A DNA stretch of 21,338 nucleotides from NCBI GenBank assembly GCA_002422365.1, contig DIUO01000032.1, forward strand, positions 1 to 21,338. The letters are read 5' to 3'. The position numbers were made by a program, and so were the translations under genes. The stretch comes from Proteobacteria bacterium UBA6156 (GTDB lineage: Bacteria; Pseudomonadota; Alphaproteobacteria; UBA2136; UBA6156). Below, piece after piece: positions 5,674 through 13,010 of the stretch (its first letter is position 1; each line of letters begins with the position of its first letter). The notes beneath the pieces are model-generated. The model made no database searches and was not told the DNA's origin. It saw only the letters and a program-made list of their open reading frames with translations.

Positions 5674-5701
5674 ACCATAACAAAAGAAGGGGATTAGGCA
5701 A
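5674..5701 (-). promoter_or_regulatory. Candidate promoter of the lipoprotein gene
   Basis: On the minus strand TTGCCT (5701-5696), a 16-bp spacer and TATGGT (5679-5674), located between the rplF terminator and the lipoprotein start. Both boxes are only partial matches to consensus. The surrounding stretch 5611-5720 is AT-richer than the genes on either side. Confidence 0.35.
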
Positions 5702-5720
5702 GTCTATTGTTTACAGAATA

Positions 5721-5750
5721 CACAAAACCCCGCTGGTGCGGGGTTTTGTG
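5721..5750. terminator. Terminator closing the rpsJ-to-rplF unit
   Basis: A perfect 13-bp stem (CACAAAACCCCGC and GCGGGGTTTTGTG) with a 4-nt loop and T-rich 3' arms on both strands. It lies about 110 nt after the rplF stop and is the last of three hairpins there. It can act in both directions, but only the minus strand has a gene entering it. Confidence 0.75.
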
Positions 5751-5796
5751 GCTTTTCCAACGAGGGAGGGAGGTCGGTTTTGAGGTTCTCCATGAG

Positions 5797-5816
5797 ACCC
5801 TCGCATCCGCGAGGGT
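5797..5816 (-). other. Middle hairpin in the rplF 3' region
   Basis: An 8-bp perfect stem (ACCCTCGC and GCGAGGGT) with a 4-nt loop and no T-run, between the rplF stop and the terminator. It could be an RNA stability element or part of a small RNA. Confidence 0.5.
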
Positions 5817-5828
5817 AAACTCGTCTAA

Positions 5829-5851
5829 GGCTTTCAGGAGACCTGAAAGCC
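5829..5851 (-). other. First hairpin after the rplF stop
   Basis: A 10-bp perfect stem (GGCTTTCAGG and CCTGAAAGCC) with a 3-nt loop, starting about ten bases after the rplF stop. There is no T-run. It may protect the 3' end of the long ribosomal mRNA. Confidence 0.5.
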
Positions 5852-5861
5852 AAGACATCGT

Positions 5862-6407
5862 TTACTTCTTCTTGCCTTCCTTCATGTTGATGTACTCGTT
5901 GGTGTAGCGCACGCCCTTGCCCTTGAAGGGTTCGGGTGCGCGGCGGCTGCGGATGTTGGCTGCAAATTCGCCAACCTTCTGCTTGTCGGTGCCGGAGATC
6001 GTCACTTCGGTCTGGTCTTTCACCTCGACGGTGATACCGGCGGGGATCTTGATTTCGATCGGGTGGCTGTAACCGAGGGTCATGTTGAGCTGTTGGCCCT
6101 GCACGGCGGCACGGTAACCCACACCAATAAGCTTGAGCGGGATGCTGAAGCCACTGGTGACGCCCTTAACCATGTTGCTGACCAGAGCGCGCGAGGTGCC
6201 CCAGGCGGCGCTGAGCTGGCGCGGGTTGCCCTGCGGCGCAAAGCTAAGCTCGGTGACGCCTTCGTTCACGCTGCTGGTGACGGCGATATCGGCCGGAACC
6301 TGGGTTGTGAGGCTGCCCTTGGCACCCTTGATGGTGACACTGCGGCCGTTGATGGTGGCTTCTACGCCCTTGGGCAACGGAAGCGGTTTTTTACCTACGC
6401 GAGACAT
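5862..6407 (-). CDS. rplF: 50S ribosomal protein L6
   Basis: 181 residues, the usual L6 length. Starts MSRVGKKPLPLPKGVEA and ends with the characteristic RRAPEPFKGKGVRYTNEYI and a short Lys tail. The two repeated L6 half-domains can be followed: TIKGAKGSL in the first, and IPAGITVEVKDQTEVTISG with DKQKVGEFAA in the second. L6 sits near the factor-binding site of the 50S. The ATG at 6407 has AAGGAG eight bases upstream, overlapping the rpsH stop. In this genome it is the last gene of the long S10/spc unit, because rplR does not follow directly. Confidence 0.97.
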   Translation of the reverse strand: MSRVGKKPLPLPKGVEATINGRSVTIKGAKGSLTTQVPADIAVTSSVNEGVTELSFAPQGNPRQLSAAWGTSRALVSNMVKGVTSGFSIPLKLIGVGYRAAVQGQQLNMTLGYSHPIEIKIPAGITVEVKDQTEVTISGTDKQKVGEFAANIRSRRAPEPFKGKGVRYTNEYINMKEGKKK

Positions 6408-6419
6408 ATTCTCTACTCC

Positions 6420-6827
6420 TTACATCACTTGGCAGAGAACTTCACCGCCCACGTTCAGCTCGCGCGCTTTGGTGTCGGTAACGACGCCGTGGCTGGTGCT
6501 GACGATGGTGGTGCCGAGGCCGTTGGAGACCATCGGGATTTCTTTTGCCTGGCTGTACACACGGCGGCCGGGCTTAGACACGCGCTTGAGCGACGTGATG
6601 ACCGGCTGGCCCTGATGATACTTGAGGGTGACCACGAGGGTGCCTTGAACGGAGTTCGTGGCACCTTCGGTTTCTACCGTGTAGCTGCTGATGTAGCCTT
6701 CGGCTTTCAGAACTTCCAGAATGGAAGCCTTGAGCTTGCTGGCCGGCATGCGCACGGTTTCGTGTTTTTGCGCCTGGGCGTTGCGAATGCGAACGAGCAG
6801 GTCGGCAATGGGATCGGTAACGGGCAT
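6420..6827 (-). CDS. rpsH: 30S ribosomal protein S8
   Basis: 135 residues, close to the usual 130. The N-terminus (PVTDPIADLLVRIRNAQ) and the C-terminal segment GLGTTIVSTSHGVVTDTKAR are typical; S8 binds the central domain of 16S rRNA. In E. coli S8 is the repressor of the spc operon, acting on a site at rplE. Whether that applies here is not visible. The ATG at 6827 follows AAGGAAAGGA, 15 nt after rpsN. Confidence 0.97.
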   Translation of the reverse strand: MPVTDPIADLLVRIRNAQAQKHETVRMPASKLKASILEVLKAEGYISSYTVETEGATNSVQGTLVVTLKYHQGQPVITSLKRVSKPGRRVYSQAKEIPMVSNGLGTTIVSTSHGVVTDTKARELNVGGEVLCQVM

Positions 6828-6842
6828 AATACTATCCTTTCC

Positions 6843-7145
6843 TTACCAGCTGCCCTTGCGGACGCCGGGCAGCAGGCCCAGGCTCGCAAGTTCGCGCAGC
6901 TTGTTACGGGACAAACCAAAACGGCGGTGGTAGCCACGGGGACGGCCCGTGAGGCTGCAACGGTTGCGCTGACGCGACTTGGAGCCGTTGCGGGCCAGGT
7001 CGGCCAGCTTTTGCACCAGGGTCATTTTCTCGTCGAGCCCTTCGGTTGCGACGATGGCCTTTTTCAGCGCTTCGCGCTTTTCGGCATCGCGCTTGCCCAG
7101 CTTGGCGCGGGTGTTTTCGCGGTTGATCATTCCAACTTTAGCCAT
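6843..7145 (-). CDS. rpsN: 30S ribosomal protein S14
   Basis: 100 residues, the long zinc-free type. The C-terminal signature NRCSLTGRPRGYHRRFGLSR and the end LPGVRKGSW are clear. Only one Cys is present, so the four-Cys zinc site of the short type is absent. S14 is an assembly protein of the 30S head. It starts two bases after the rplE stop; AAGGG lies within the end of rplE. Confidence 0.97.
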   Translation of the reverse strand: MAKVGMINRENTRAKLGKRDAEKREALKKAIVATEGLDEKMTLVQKLADLARNGSKSRQRNRCSLTGRPRGYHRRFGLSRNKLRELASLGLLPGVRKGSW

Positions 7146-7147
7146 GA

Positions 7148-7807
7148 TTAAGCACCCTTCACTTCTTGAGTTTGGCGGCTGCGACGGAACGGCATGCCAA
7201 AGGCACTCAGCAGCGCGCGCGCGTCGTTGTCGTTACCGGCGCTGGTGCAGATGATCACATCCATACCCCGCACGCGGTCGGTTTTGTCGAAGTCGATTTC
7301 TTGGAAGATAATCTGTTCCTTGATGCCCAGGGCGTAGTTGCCGCGGCCGTCGAACGATTTGCTGCTGACGCCTTCGAAGTCGCGCACGCGGGGGAGTGCG
7401 ATGGTGATGAGGCGGTCGAGGAATTCGTACATGCGGGGGCCACGCAGAGTGACTTTGCAGCCGATGGCCATGCCTTCGCGCAGCTTAAAGTTGCTGATGG
7501 ACTTGCGGGCCTTGGTGGCAACAGGTTGCTGGCCGGTAATCAGGCGCATGTCGTCCATGGCGCCTTCCAGCAGCTTCTTGTCTTCGGCCGCTTTACCCAC
7601 GCCCATGTTCAGGACGATTTTGGTGATGCGGGGCAGTTTCATCGGGTTGGTGTAGCCCAGTTCCTTCGCCAGTTGCGGGCGAATTTCCTTAACATACATT
7701 TCGGCAAAGCGCGGGGTATAGCCTTCCATGCGGGCTTCGGTGCCGGAGGCACTTTCGGCTTTTTTGGAAGCCTTAGCCGGGGCTTTGGCTGGTTGCTTAG
7801 TAGCCAT
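7148..7807 (-). CDS. rplE: 50S ribosomal protein L5 with an N-terminal extension
   Basis: 219 residues against about 179 in E. coli. The core from about residue 30 is typical L5, with LPRITKIVLNMGVGKAAEDKK, GQQPVATKARKSISNFKLREG and FPxxxD-region equivalents near IIFQEIDFDK. L5 binds 5S rRNA with L18 and touches P-site tRNA. The extra N-terminal stretch, about residues 1-26, is Ala/Lys/Pro-rich. The ATG at 7807 is chosen because AAAGGA lies about eight bases upstream; the internal Met27 has no comparable signal, so the extension appears to be translated. Confidence 0.96.
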   Translation of the reverse strand: MATKQPAKAPAKASKKAESASGTEARMEGYTPRFAEMYVKEIRPQLAKELGYTNPMKLPRITKIVLNMGVGKAAEDKKLLEGAMDDMRLITGQQPVATKARKSISNFKLREGMAIGCKVTLRGPRMYEFLDRLITIALPRVRDFEGVSSKSFDGRGNYALGIKEQIIFQEIDFDKTDRVRGMDVIICTSAGNDNDARALLSAFGMPFRRSRQTQEVKGA

Positions 7808-7824
7808 GACCAGTATCCTTTCTT

Positions 7825-8241
7825 CTATTCGGACTTAGCCTTGGTGGCAGGCTTCTTTTTAGGGGCAGCCTTGCCAGCAGGTTTGGATTTATCAGCCTTC
7901 TTGATGGTATCAAGAACGGTGTTGCTCGCTTTTGCGATACGAACCTTGGAGCCATCGGACTCGATACGGTAGCCCACGCGGGTGGGTTTGCCGGTTTTGG
8001 GATCCTTCAGCATCACGTTGCTCACGTTGATGGAGGCTTCGGCCTGGATTTGACCAGGTTCGCGCTGCATCATCATGGCCTTGCGGGCTGAGAGGAACTT
8101 GTTGACCAGGTTCACGCCCTCGACATACACGCGCCCGGTGGCGGTGATGACGCGGGTGATTTTACCGCTTTGGCCTTTGGATTTGCCAGCAATGACGACG
8201 ACTTCGTCGCCCTTTTTCAGTTTGGATTGCAGAACAGCCAT
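7825..8241 (-). CDS. rplX: 50S ribosomal protein L24 with a basic tail
   Basis: 138 residues against about 104 in E. coli. The KOW segment is near the N-terminus (LKKGDEVVVIAGKSKGQSGKI, residues 8-28), followed by VEGVNLVNKF and DPKTGKPTRVGYR. L24 starts 50S assembly on 23S rRNA. Residues from about 114 form a Lys/Ala/Pro tail (KPAGKAAPKKKPATKAKSE). The ATG at 8241 has GGAGG about ten bases upstream, inside the end of rplN; the two genes are two bases apart. Confidence 0.97.
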   Translation of the reverse strand: MAVLQSKLKKGDEVVVIAGKSKGQSGKITRVITATGRVYVEGVNLVNKFLSARKAMMMQREPGQIQAEASINVSNVMLKDPKTGKPTRVGYRIESDGSKVRIAKASNTVLDTIKKADKSKPAGKAAPKKKPATKAKSE

Positions 8242-8243
8242 AA

Positions 8244-8612
8244 TTAGAGCACCTCCGGAGCAAGCGAGACGATTTTCATGAACGACTTACCGCGCAGTTC
8301 GCGGGCCACAGGACCGAAAATACGGGTGCCGACGGGTTCGTTCTTCTTGTCGATAAGAACGGCGGCGTTCTTGTCGAAGCGGATGGCGGTGCCATCGGCG
8401 CGAAGCGTTTCTTTGGCCGTACGCACGACCACGGCGCGGGCAACGTCGCCCTTCTTCACCTTGGCGCGCGGAATGGCGTCTTTGATGCTGACGATAATGA
8501 CATCGCCCACGCGCGCATAGCGGCGGCGTGTGCCACCCAATACGCGGATGCACATAACCTCGCGCGCGCCGGAATTATCGGCTACGTCGAGGCGGGTTTC
8601 CTGCTGGATCAC
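8244..8612 (-). CDS. rplN: 50S ribosomal protein L14
   Basis: 122 residues, the exact family length. The start is a GTG at 8612, giving (M)IQQETRLDVADNSGAREV, where L14 proteins begin; GGAG lies eight bases upstream. The signature RRYARVGDVIIVSIKDAIP and the C-terminal end RGKSFMKIVSLAPEVL are present. L14 sits at the subunit interface beside L19. It is one of only a few genes here without an ATG start. Confidence 0.97.
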   Translation of the reverse strand: MIQQETRLDVADNSGAREVMCIRVLGGTRRRYARVGDVIIVSIKDAIPRAKVKKGDVARAVVVRTAKETLRADGTAIRFDKNAAVLIDKKNEPVGTRIFGPVARELRGKSFMKIVSLAPEVL

Positions 8613-8646
8613 GGGACCTGCTCCTCTTTCTTGGTGTTAATTACGG

Positions 8647-8928
8647 TTAGGCTTGTACGTCGGATGCGGTGTCGGTGACAAGGTCTCCGGCCGCGAGAAC
8701 GACGTTTTTAAGTTCGAAGCGCTTCAGCTTGCTGACCGGCGCGCATTCGATGATTTCCACCACATCGCCCATTTTGCCGATTTCGGCTTCGTCGTGGGCA
8801 TGGAATTTTTTGCTGGTACGCTGAATTTTACCATAAATGGGGTGCTTGGTTGTACGCTCGACATTGACCACAATGGTTTTGTGGCCCTTGGTGGAGACGA
8901 CGGTACCTTGAAGGACGCGACGGGGCAT
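8647..8928 (-). CDS. rpsQ: 30S ribosomal protein S17
   Basis: 93 residues with the S17 OB-fold signature: LQGTVVSTKGHKTIVVNVER, HPIYGKIQRTSKKFHAHDE and the GDVVEIIECAPVSKLKRF segment. S17 is a primary 16S rRNA binder. The first base of its ATG is the last base of the rpmC stop (TAATG), so the two genes are translationally coupled; AAGGAG lies in the end of rpmC. The last dozen residues are an acidic tail beyond the usual end. Confidence 0.97.
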   Translation of the reverse strand: MPRRVLQGTVVSTKGHKTIVVNVERTTKHPIYGKIQRTSKKFHAHDEAEIGKMGDVVEIIECAPVSKLKRFELKNVVLAAGDLVTDTASDVQA

Positions 8929-9128
8929 TACTTGGACTCCTTCTTCGAGTTCTGGTTCATCGCCGTTTTCACACGGGCGATTGCCGTGCGGACTTCGCGC
9001 CAGCGGTTAACATTCGCAAGCTGACCGCCGCTTTTTTGGAAGCGGAGGTTCATTTGCTCGCGGCGCAACTGCAGGAGGGTTTCCTTCAGCTGGGCGGCGG
9101 ACTTGCTGACAATTTCAGACATTTGCAT
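8928..9128 (-). CDS. rpmC: 50S ribosomal protein L29
   Basis: 66 residues, normal for L29. The helix-turn-helix coiled-coil pattern is visible (SAAQLKETLLQLRREQMNLRFQ, then NRWREVRTAIARVKTAMNQ). L29 borders the polypeptide exit tunnel and helps dock trigger factor and SRP. The first ATG at 9128 is preferred over Met3 because AGGA lies seven bases before it. Its stop overlaps the rpsQ start by one base. Confidence 0.96.
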   Translation of the reverse strand: MQMSEIVSKSAAQLKETLLQLRREQMNLRFQKSGGQLANVNRWREVRTAIARVKTAMNQNSKKESK

Positions 9129-9147
9129 AGCAGTATCCTTTGTTTAC

Positions 9148-9564
9148 TTACGCGCCGTGGTGACGGGACACGAATTTGGTTTTCACCGGCAGCTTCATGG
9201 CGGCCAGGCGGAAGGCTTCGCGGGCGATTTCTTCCGTCACGCCTGCCATTTCGTACAGAATACGACCGGGCTTGACGCGGCAGACCCAGATCTCGGGCGT
9301 ACCCTTACCGGAACCCATACGGACTTCGGCAGGTTTTTTGGAGACGGGAACATCCGGGAAAATACGCACCCACACACGGCCACCACGGGCAATGTAGCGG
9401 GTCATGGCACGGCGGGCCGACTCGATCTGGCGGGCGGTTACGCGCTCCGGTTCCATCGCCTTCAGGCCGTATTCGCCGAAGCTTACGTCGGTACCACCCT
9501 TGGCGGCGCCATGGATGCGGCCTTTGAAGGCCTTACGGTATTTGGTTCTCTTTGGTTGCAGCAT
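9148..9564 (-). CDS. rplP: 50S ribosomal protein L16
   Basis: 138 residues, standard length. MLQPKRTKYRK at the start, then SFGEYGLKAMEPERVTARQIE, the Arg-rich GGRVWVRIFPD, and GKGTPEIWVCRVKPGRILYEM. L16 contacts the peptidyl-transferase centre and A-site tRNA and is added late in assembly. The ATG at 9564 has AAGGA about eight bases upstream. Confidence 0.97.
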   Translation of the reverse strand: MLQPKRTKYRKAFKGRIHGAAKGGTDVSFGEYGLKAMEPERVTARQIESARRAMTRYIARGGRVWVRIFPDVPVSKKPAEVRMGSGKGTPEIWVCRVKPGRILYEMAGVTEEIAREAFRLAAMKLPVKTKFVSRHHGA

Positions 9565-9597
9565 GGCTGTTTTCCTTACACTCTAACAATGGCGGCT

Positions 9598-10248
9598 TTA
9601 CTGGACATTCGACGAATAGTCAATGCCATACTTTTCGCCGTGGTTCACCCAGACCTGGATACCAATGACACCATAGGTGGTGTGGGCTTCGCCCATACCA
9701 TAGTCGATATCGGCACGCAGCGTGTGCAGCGGGAGGCTGCCCTCGATGTACCAGTCGACACGGGCAATTTCGGCACCGGCCAAGCGGCCAGCCAAGCGGA
9801 TACGCACACCCTTGGCACCGTTGCCGATGGCGTTTTGCACCGCGCGCTTCATGGCGCGGCGGTAAGCGATACGGCGCTCCAGCTGGTCGGCAACGCTGTC
9901 GGCGATCAGTTTGGCGTCGATATCCGGCTTGCGCACTTCGACAATGTTCAGCACCACTTCCGACTTGGATTTCTTTTGGATTTCCTTGCGGAGGTTTTCG
10001 ATCTCGGCGCCTTTTTTACCGATGATGACACCCGGACGCGCGGTGTGGATGAACACACGGCACTTTTTGGACGGGCGCTCGATGGTGATTTTGGAGATAG
10101 CGGCACCCTTGAGCTTTTTGGTGAGGAACGCACGGATGTCGGCGTCTTCCTTCAGCATTGAGGGGTAGTCTTTACCAGCGATCCACAAGGAATCCCAGGT
10201 GCGGTTGATGCCGAGGCGCAGGCCAATCGGTTTGACTTTCTGACCCAT
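9598..10248 (-). CDS. rpsC: 30S ribosomal protein S3
   Basis: 216 residues. It opens with MGQKVKPIGLRLG and carries a KH domain whose GKKG loop is at residues 77-80 (RPGVIIGKKGAEIE). The C-terminal domain follows, with VRIRLAGRLAGAEIAR and the GEAHTTYGVIGIQVWV end. S3 lines the mRNA entry channel. The ATG at 10248 is two bases after the rplV stop, with GGAGG seven bases upstream, indicating coupling. Confidence 0.97.
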   Translation of the reverse strand: MGQKVKPIGLRLGINRTWDSLWIAGKDYPSMLKEDADIRAFLTKKLKGAAISKITIERPSKKCRVFIHTARPGVIIGKKGAEIENLRKEIQKKSKSEVVLNIVEVRKPDIDAKLIADSVADQLERRIAYRRAMKRAVQNAIGNGAKGVRIRLAGRLAGAEIARVDWYIEGSLPLHTLRADIDYGMGEAHTTYGVIGIQVWVNHGEKYGIDYSSNVQ

Positions 10249-10250
10249 AT

Positions 10251-10742
10251 TTAAGCCTCCGTTTGTTCTGTTGCAGTTTGGGTATCGCCTTTGGGGGCAG
10301 CCTTAGGAGCAGCTTGAGCCTTTTCGGCTTTGGCGGCTTTTGGGGCAGCCTTGGGGGCTGGCTTGGCCTCGGGGGCTTTTTCGGCCACCACGATAGTGAT
10401 GTGGCAACGGTGCTTGAGCACAGGTGCGGCACGGCCCTTGGCGCGTTGCATCCAGCGCTTCATGTAGGCGCCTTTGTCGGCATGGGCACGGGCCACAACC
10501 AGGTTGTCCACGTTCAGCTGGTGGTTGTTTTCGGCATTCGCGATGGCCGAAAGCAGCAGCTTTTTGGTGATGGGAGCCAGCTTTTTGCGGCAGAACGTCA
10601 GGTCGTTCAGCGCGCGTTCGACTGTTTTGCCGCGAATGAGGTCGAGGACAAGGGCAGCCTTGGTGGTGCTGGTCTTGACATCGCGCACCGAAGCAATCGC
10701 TTCGTGGGCTTCGACCAGGCGGGGGGCGGATGATTTACTCAT
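10251..10742 (-). CDS. rplV: 50S ribosomal protein L22 with an Ala/Lys/Pro tail
   Basis: 163 residues against 110 in E. coli. The core, residues about 12-120, has the family segments VRDVKTSTTKAALVLDLIRG, AIANAENNH, the tunnel-loop region GAYMKRWMQRAKGRA (residues 91-105), and HRCHITIVV. L22 narrows the exit tunnel and is a macrolide-resistance site in other species. Residues 121-163 are a low-complexity Lys/Ala/Pro tail ending in an acidic Thr/Glu stretch. The ATG at 10742 has AAGG about nine bases upstream. Confidence 0.97.
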   Translation of the reverse strand: MSKSSAPRLVEAHEAIASVRDVKTSTTKAALVLDLIRGKTVERALNDLTFCRKKLAPITKKLLLSAIANAENNHQLNVDNLVVARAHADKGAYMKRWMQRAKGRAAPVLKHRCHITIVVAEKAPEAKPAPKAAPKAAKAEKAQAAPKAAPKGDTQTATEQTEA

Positions 10743-10753
10743 ATCTCTCTACC

Positions 10754-11044
10754 TTACTTCTTTTTCGCCGTAGCAGCCGCGGCCTTCTTGTCCGGGTGGC
10801 CGTTGAAGGTGCGGGTGGGGGCGAATTCGCCGAGCTTGTGACCGATCATGTTGTCGGTAATGAGCACGGGGATGAACTTGTTGCCGTTGTGTACCGCGAA
10901 CGTCACGCCGACGAAGTCGGGCATGATGGTGCTGCGGCGGGACCAGGTCTTGATGACCTCTTTACGGCCGGAGGAGAGCACTTTAGCAACCTTGCTGGTT
11001 ACGTGGGCGTCTACAAACGGGCCTTTTTTAACTGAGCGAGCCAT
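10754..11044 (-). CDS. rpsS: 30S ribosomal protein S19
   Basis: 96 residues. ARSVKKGPFVD at the N-terminus, WSRRSTIMPDFVGVTFAVHNG in the middle and KLGEFAPTRTFNGH near the end are diagnostic. S19 forms part of the 30S head and bridges to the 50S. The ATG at 11044 follows GAGGAGAGGG. The last ten residues are an Ala/Lys tail slightly longer than usual. Confidence 0.97.
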   Translation of the reverse strand: MARSVKKGPFVDAHVTSKVAKVLSSGRKEVIKTWSRRSTIMPDFVGVTFAVHNGNKFIPVLITDNMIGHKLGEFAPTRTFNGHPDKKAAAATAKKK

Positions 11045-11062
11045 GATGTATCCCTCTCCTCT

Positions 11063-11896
11063 CTATCGTTTATCGTTCCGGCGGCGGATAATCATCTTGC
11101 CACTCGGTTTACGCAGATTACGTGTTTTCTTACCCTTGGTAGGCTTACCCCACGGCGTAACCGGGTGACGGCCGCCTGAGGTTTTACCTTCACCACCACC
11201 GTGCGGGTGGTCGACCGGGTTCATGACCACACCACGCACGGTTGGGCGGCGGCCCAGCCAGCGGCTGCGGCCTGCTTTACCGATTTGGGTGTTCATGTGG
11301 TCGGGGTTGGAAACCGAGCCGATGGTGGCCAGGCAGCTTTCGTGCACGCGGCGGAGTTCTCCGGAGGGCATGCGCAGCTGCACATAGGCACCATCTTTAC
11401 CGGCCAGCTGGATGCTGGAGCCTGCGCTGCGGGCCATTTTGCCGCCGGCGCCGGGCTTGAGCTCGACATTGTGCACCACGGTACCAACCGGGATGTTTTT
11501 GAGCGGCAGCGCGTTGCCGGGGATAATTTCGGCCTGCGGGCCGGACATAACCATGTCGCCAACCTTCATCTTCTGGGGGGCCAGAATGTAGGACACTTCG
11601 CCATCCTTATAGGTAATAAGGGCGATGAAGGCCGAGCGGTTGGGGTCGTATTCCAGGCGCTCGACTTTGGCGGGGACGCCAAACTTAATGCGCTTGAAGT
11701 CGACCAGACGGTAACGACGCTTGTGGCCGCCGCCCTTGTTCCAGTTGGTGGTGCGGCCGGTGTTGCTGCGCCCGCCGGTGCCGCTGAGCGGCATGGTGAG
11801 CGACTTTTCCGGTGCGCCTTTGTGGAGCTCGGAACGGTCGACCGTGATCAGCTGGCGACGGCCAGGTGAGGTCGGGTTGTAGGTTTTCAAAGCCAT
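11063..11896 (-). CDS. rplB: 50S ribosomal protein L2
   Basis: 277 residues, standard length. The N-terminus MALKTYNPTSPGRRQL, the central RKGxGHKRRYRxVDF-like segment (GGGHKRRYRLVDFKR), and the invariant VMNPVDHPHGGGEG loop with His230 and His232 are present, as is the C-terminal basic tail. L2 is a primary 23S binder required for subunit association and peptidyl-transferase activity; the equivalent of the important E. coli His229 is His230 here. The ATG at 11896 has AAGGA about eight bases upstream. Confidence 0.98.
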   Translation of the reverse strand: MALKTYNPTSPGRRQLITVDRSELHKGAPEKSLTMPLSGTGGRSNTGRTTNWNKGGGHKRRYRLVDFKRIKFGVPAKVERLEYDPNRSAFIALITYKDGEVSYILAPQKMKVGDMVMSGPQAEIIPGNALPLKNIPVGTVVHNVELKPGAGGKMARSAGSSIQLAGKDGAYVQLRMPSGELRRVHESCLATIGSVSNPDHMNTQIGKAGRSRWLGRRPTVRGVVMNPVDHPHGGGEGKTSGGRHPVTPWGKPTKGKKTRNLRKPSGKMIIRRRNDKR

Positions 11897-11915
11897 AATC
11901 GGTATCCTTCCCTAC

Positions 11916-12233
11916 TTATTTCGCGCCCGCGCTGAGGTCGACGCTTTGGCCGTCCTTCAGCTTTACGAGAGCTTTTTTAACATCGGAGCGCGCGCCGAGG
12001 GCACGGGTGCGCTGCTTACCCTTTTGTGTAAGGGTGTTGACCTTCAGAACCTCGACACCATACAGCCGTTGCAGGGCTTCCTTGATCTCCGGCTTGGTGG
12101 CGTCGGGCAGCACCTCGAAGGTGAGCCAGTTGCCGGATTCGGCGATCTTGGTGGTTTTCTCGGTAACCAGCGGGCGAACCAGCAACTGGTACATACGCTC
12201 GGTTGGCGTTGTTTTGGAGACGGTGGGACTCAT
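11916..12233 (-). CDS. rplW: 50S ribosomal protein L23
   Basis: 105 residues, typical. The segments LLVRPLVTEKTTKI, FEVLPDATKPEIKEALQRLYGVEVLKVNT and the extended loop KGKQRTRALGARSDVKKALVKL match the family. L23 sits at the tunnel exit and is the docking site for trigger factor and SRP. The ATG at 12233 has AAGGAG seven bases upstream and is 11 nt from the end of rplD. Confidence 0.97.
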   Translation of the reverse strand: MSPTVSKTTPTERMYQLLVRPLVTEKTTKIAESGNWLTFEVLPDATKPEIKEALQRLYGVEVLKVNTLTQKGKQRTRALGARSDVKKALVKLKDGQSVDLSAGAK

Positions 12234-12244
12234 GTTCTAGCTCC

Positions 12245-12997
12245 TTACTCGGCTGATTTTTTGGTAGCGGCCTTGGCCGGAGCTTTAGCAGCCTTGGCGG
12301 GCTTTTCGGCCTTGGGCGCAGCAGCCTTGGCCGTAGCCTTAGCGGCCTTGGCAGGTTTGGCTTCTGCGTCGTCGCCGTCCTTGGTCAGGCGGGCCACCAG
12401 CATGTCGATCGCTTTGCTGGTCACCACCAGTTTGTCGCGTTGCAGAATGTCGTAAACATTCGCGCCGCTGGTGGGGACAACCTTAACGTGCGGCAGGTTG
12501 CGGCTGGCCATGTCGAAGTTACCGTCGATGCTGTCGACGATGAACGTGGCGTTCAGCGCATTCAGCTTGGTGAGCTTGGCGGCGAGATCTTTGGTTTTCG
12601 GCGCGGCCAGAGAGGCTTCGTCGATAACAATCAGGTTGCTGCTGCTGGCCTTGCTGGAGAGAGCCGTTTTCACCGCCAGGGCGCGCACCTGCTTGGGCAG
12701 GCTGTGCGTGGTGGTGCGGTTACGCGGGCCGTGCACCACAGCACCGCCAACAAAGATGTTGGAGGAGCGGGCACCGTGACGGGCGTTACCGGATTTCTTT
12801 TGCGGACCGTGCTTTTTCTTGCTGCGGTCGATTTCGCCGCGCGTTTTGGTGTGGGCCAACCAATCGCGGTTGTTGGCCAACTGCCAGTTAACGGCACGGG
12901 CGAGCAGATCGGCGCGGACTTCCAGGCCGAAAATGCTGGCCGGGAGCGTGACGGAGCCGGTCTTCTTGCCGTCGAGGGAGATAATGTCGAAGTTCAT
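12245..12997 (-). CDS. rplD: 50S ribosomal protein L4 with a long basic tail
   Basis: 250 residues against 201 in E. coli. The core shows RADLLARAVNWQLANNR, the tunnel-loop segment with TRGEIDRSKKKHGPQKKSGNARHG (about 52-75), the SLPKQVRALAVKTALSSK helix, and VYDILQRDKLVVTSKAIDML. L4 helps form the exit-tunnel constriction; in E. coli it also represses the S10 operon by binding the leader. Residues 206-250 are an Ala/Lys-rich tail with a short acidic start. The ATG at 12997 has AGGGGA upstream. If L4 autoregulates here, the leader before rpsJ is the place to look. Confidence 0.97.
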   Translation of the reverse strand: MNFDIISLDGKKTGSVTLPASIFGLEVRADLLARAVNWQLANNRDWLAHTKTRGEIDRSKKKHGPQKKSGNARHGARSSNIFVGGAVVHGPRNRTTTHSLPKQVRALAVKTALSSKASSSNLIVIDEASLAAPKTKDLAAKLTKLNALNATFIVDSIDGNFDMASRNLPHVKVVPTSGANVYDILQRDKLVVTSKAIDMLVARLTKDGDDAEAKPAKAAKATAKAAAPKAEKPAKAAKAPAKAATKKSAE

Positions 12998-13010
12998 GTC
13001 GTTCCCCTAC

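Noticed and set aside
4691..5861. Insertion sequence or transposon carrying the lipoprotein and membrane genes
   Set aside because: No transposase, terminal inverted repeats or target duplication were seen. The hairpins present are explained as terminators.
6063..7151. 362-codon plus-strand open frame across rplF, rpsH and rpsN
   Set aside because: It is a shadow of three well-supported minus-strand genes, with no start signal or recognisable motif.
9103..10161. 352-codon plus-strand open frame across rplP and rpsC
   Set aside because: It is antisense to conserved genes and made of codon-bias shadow residues.
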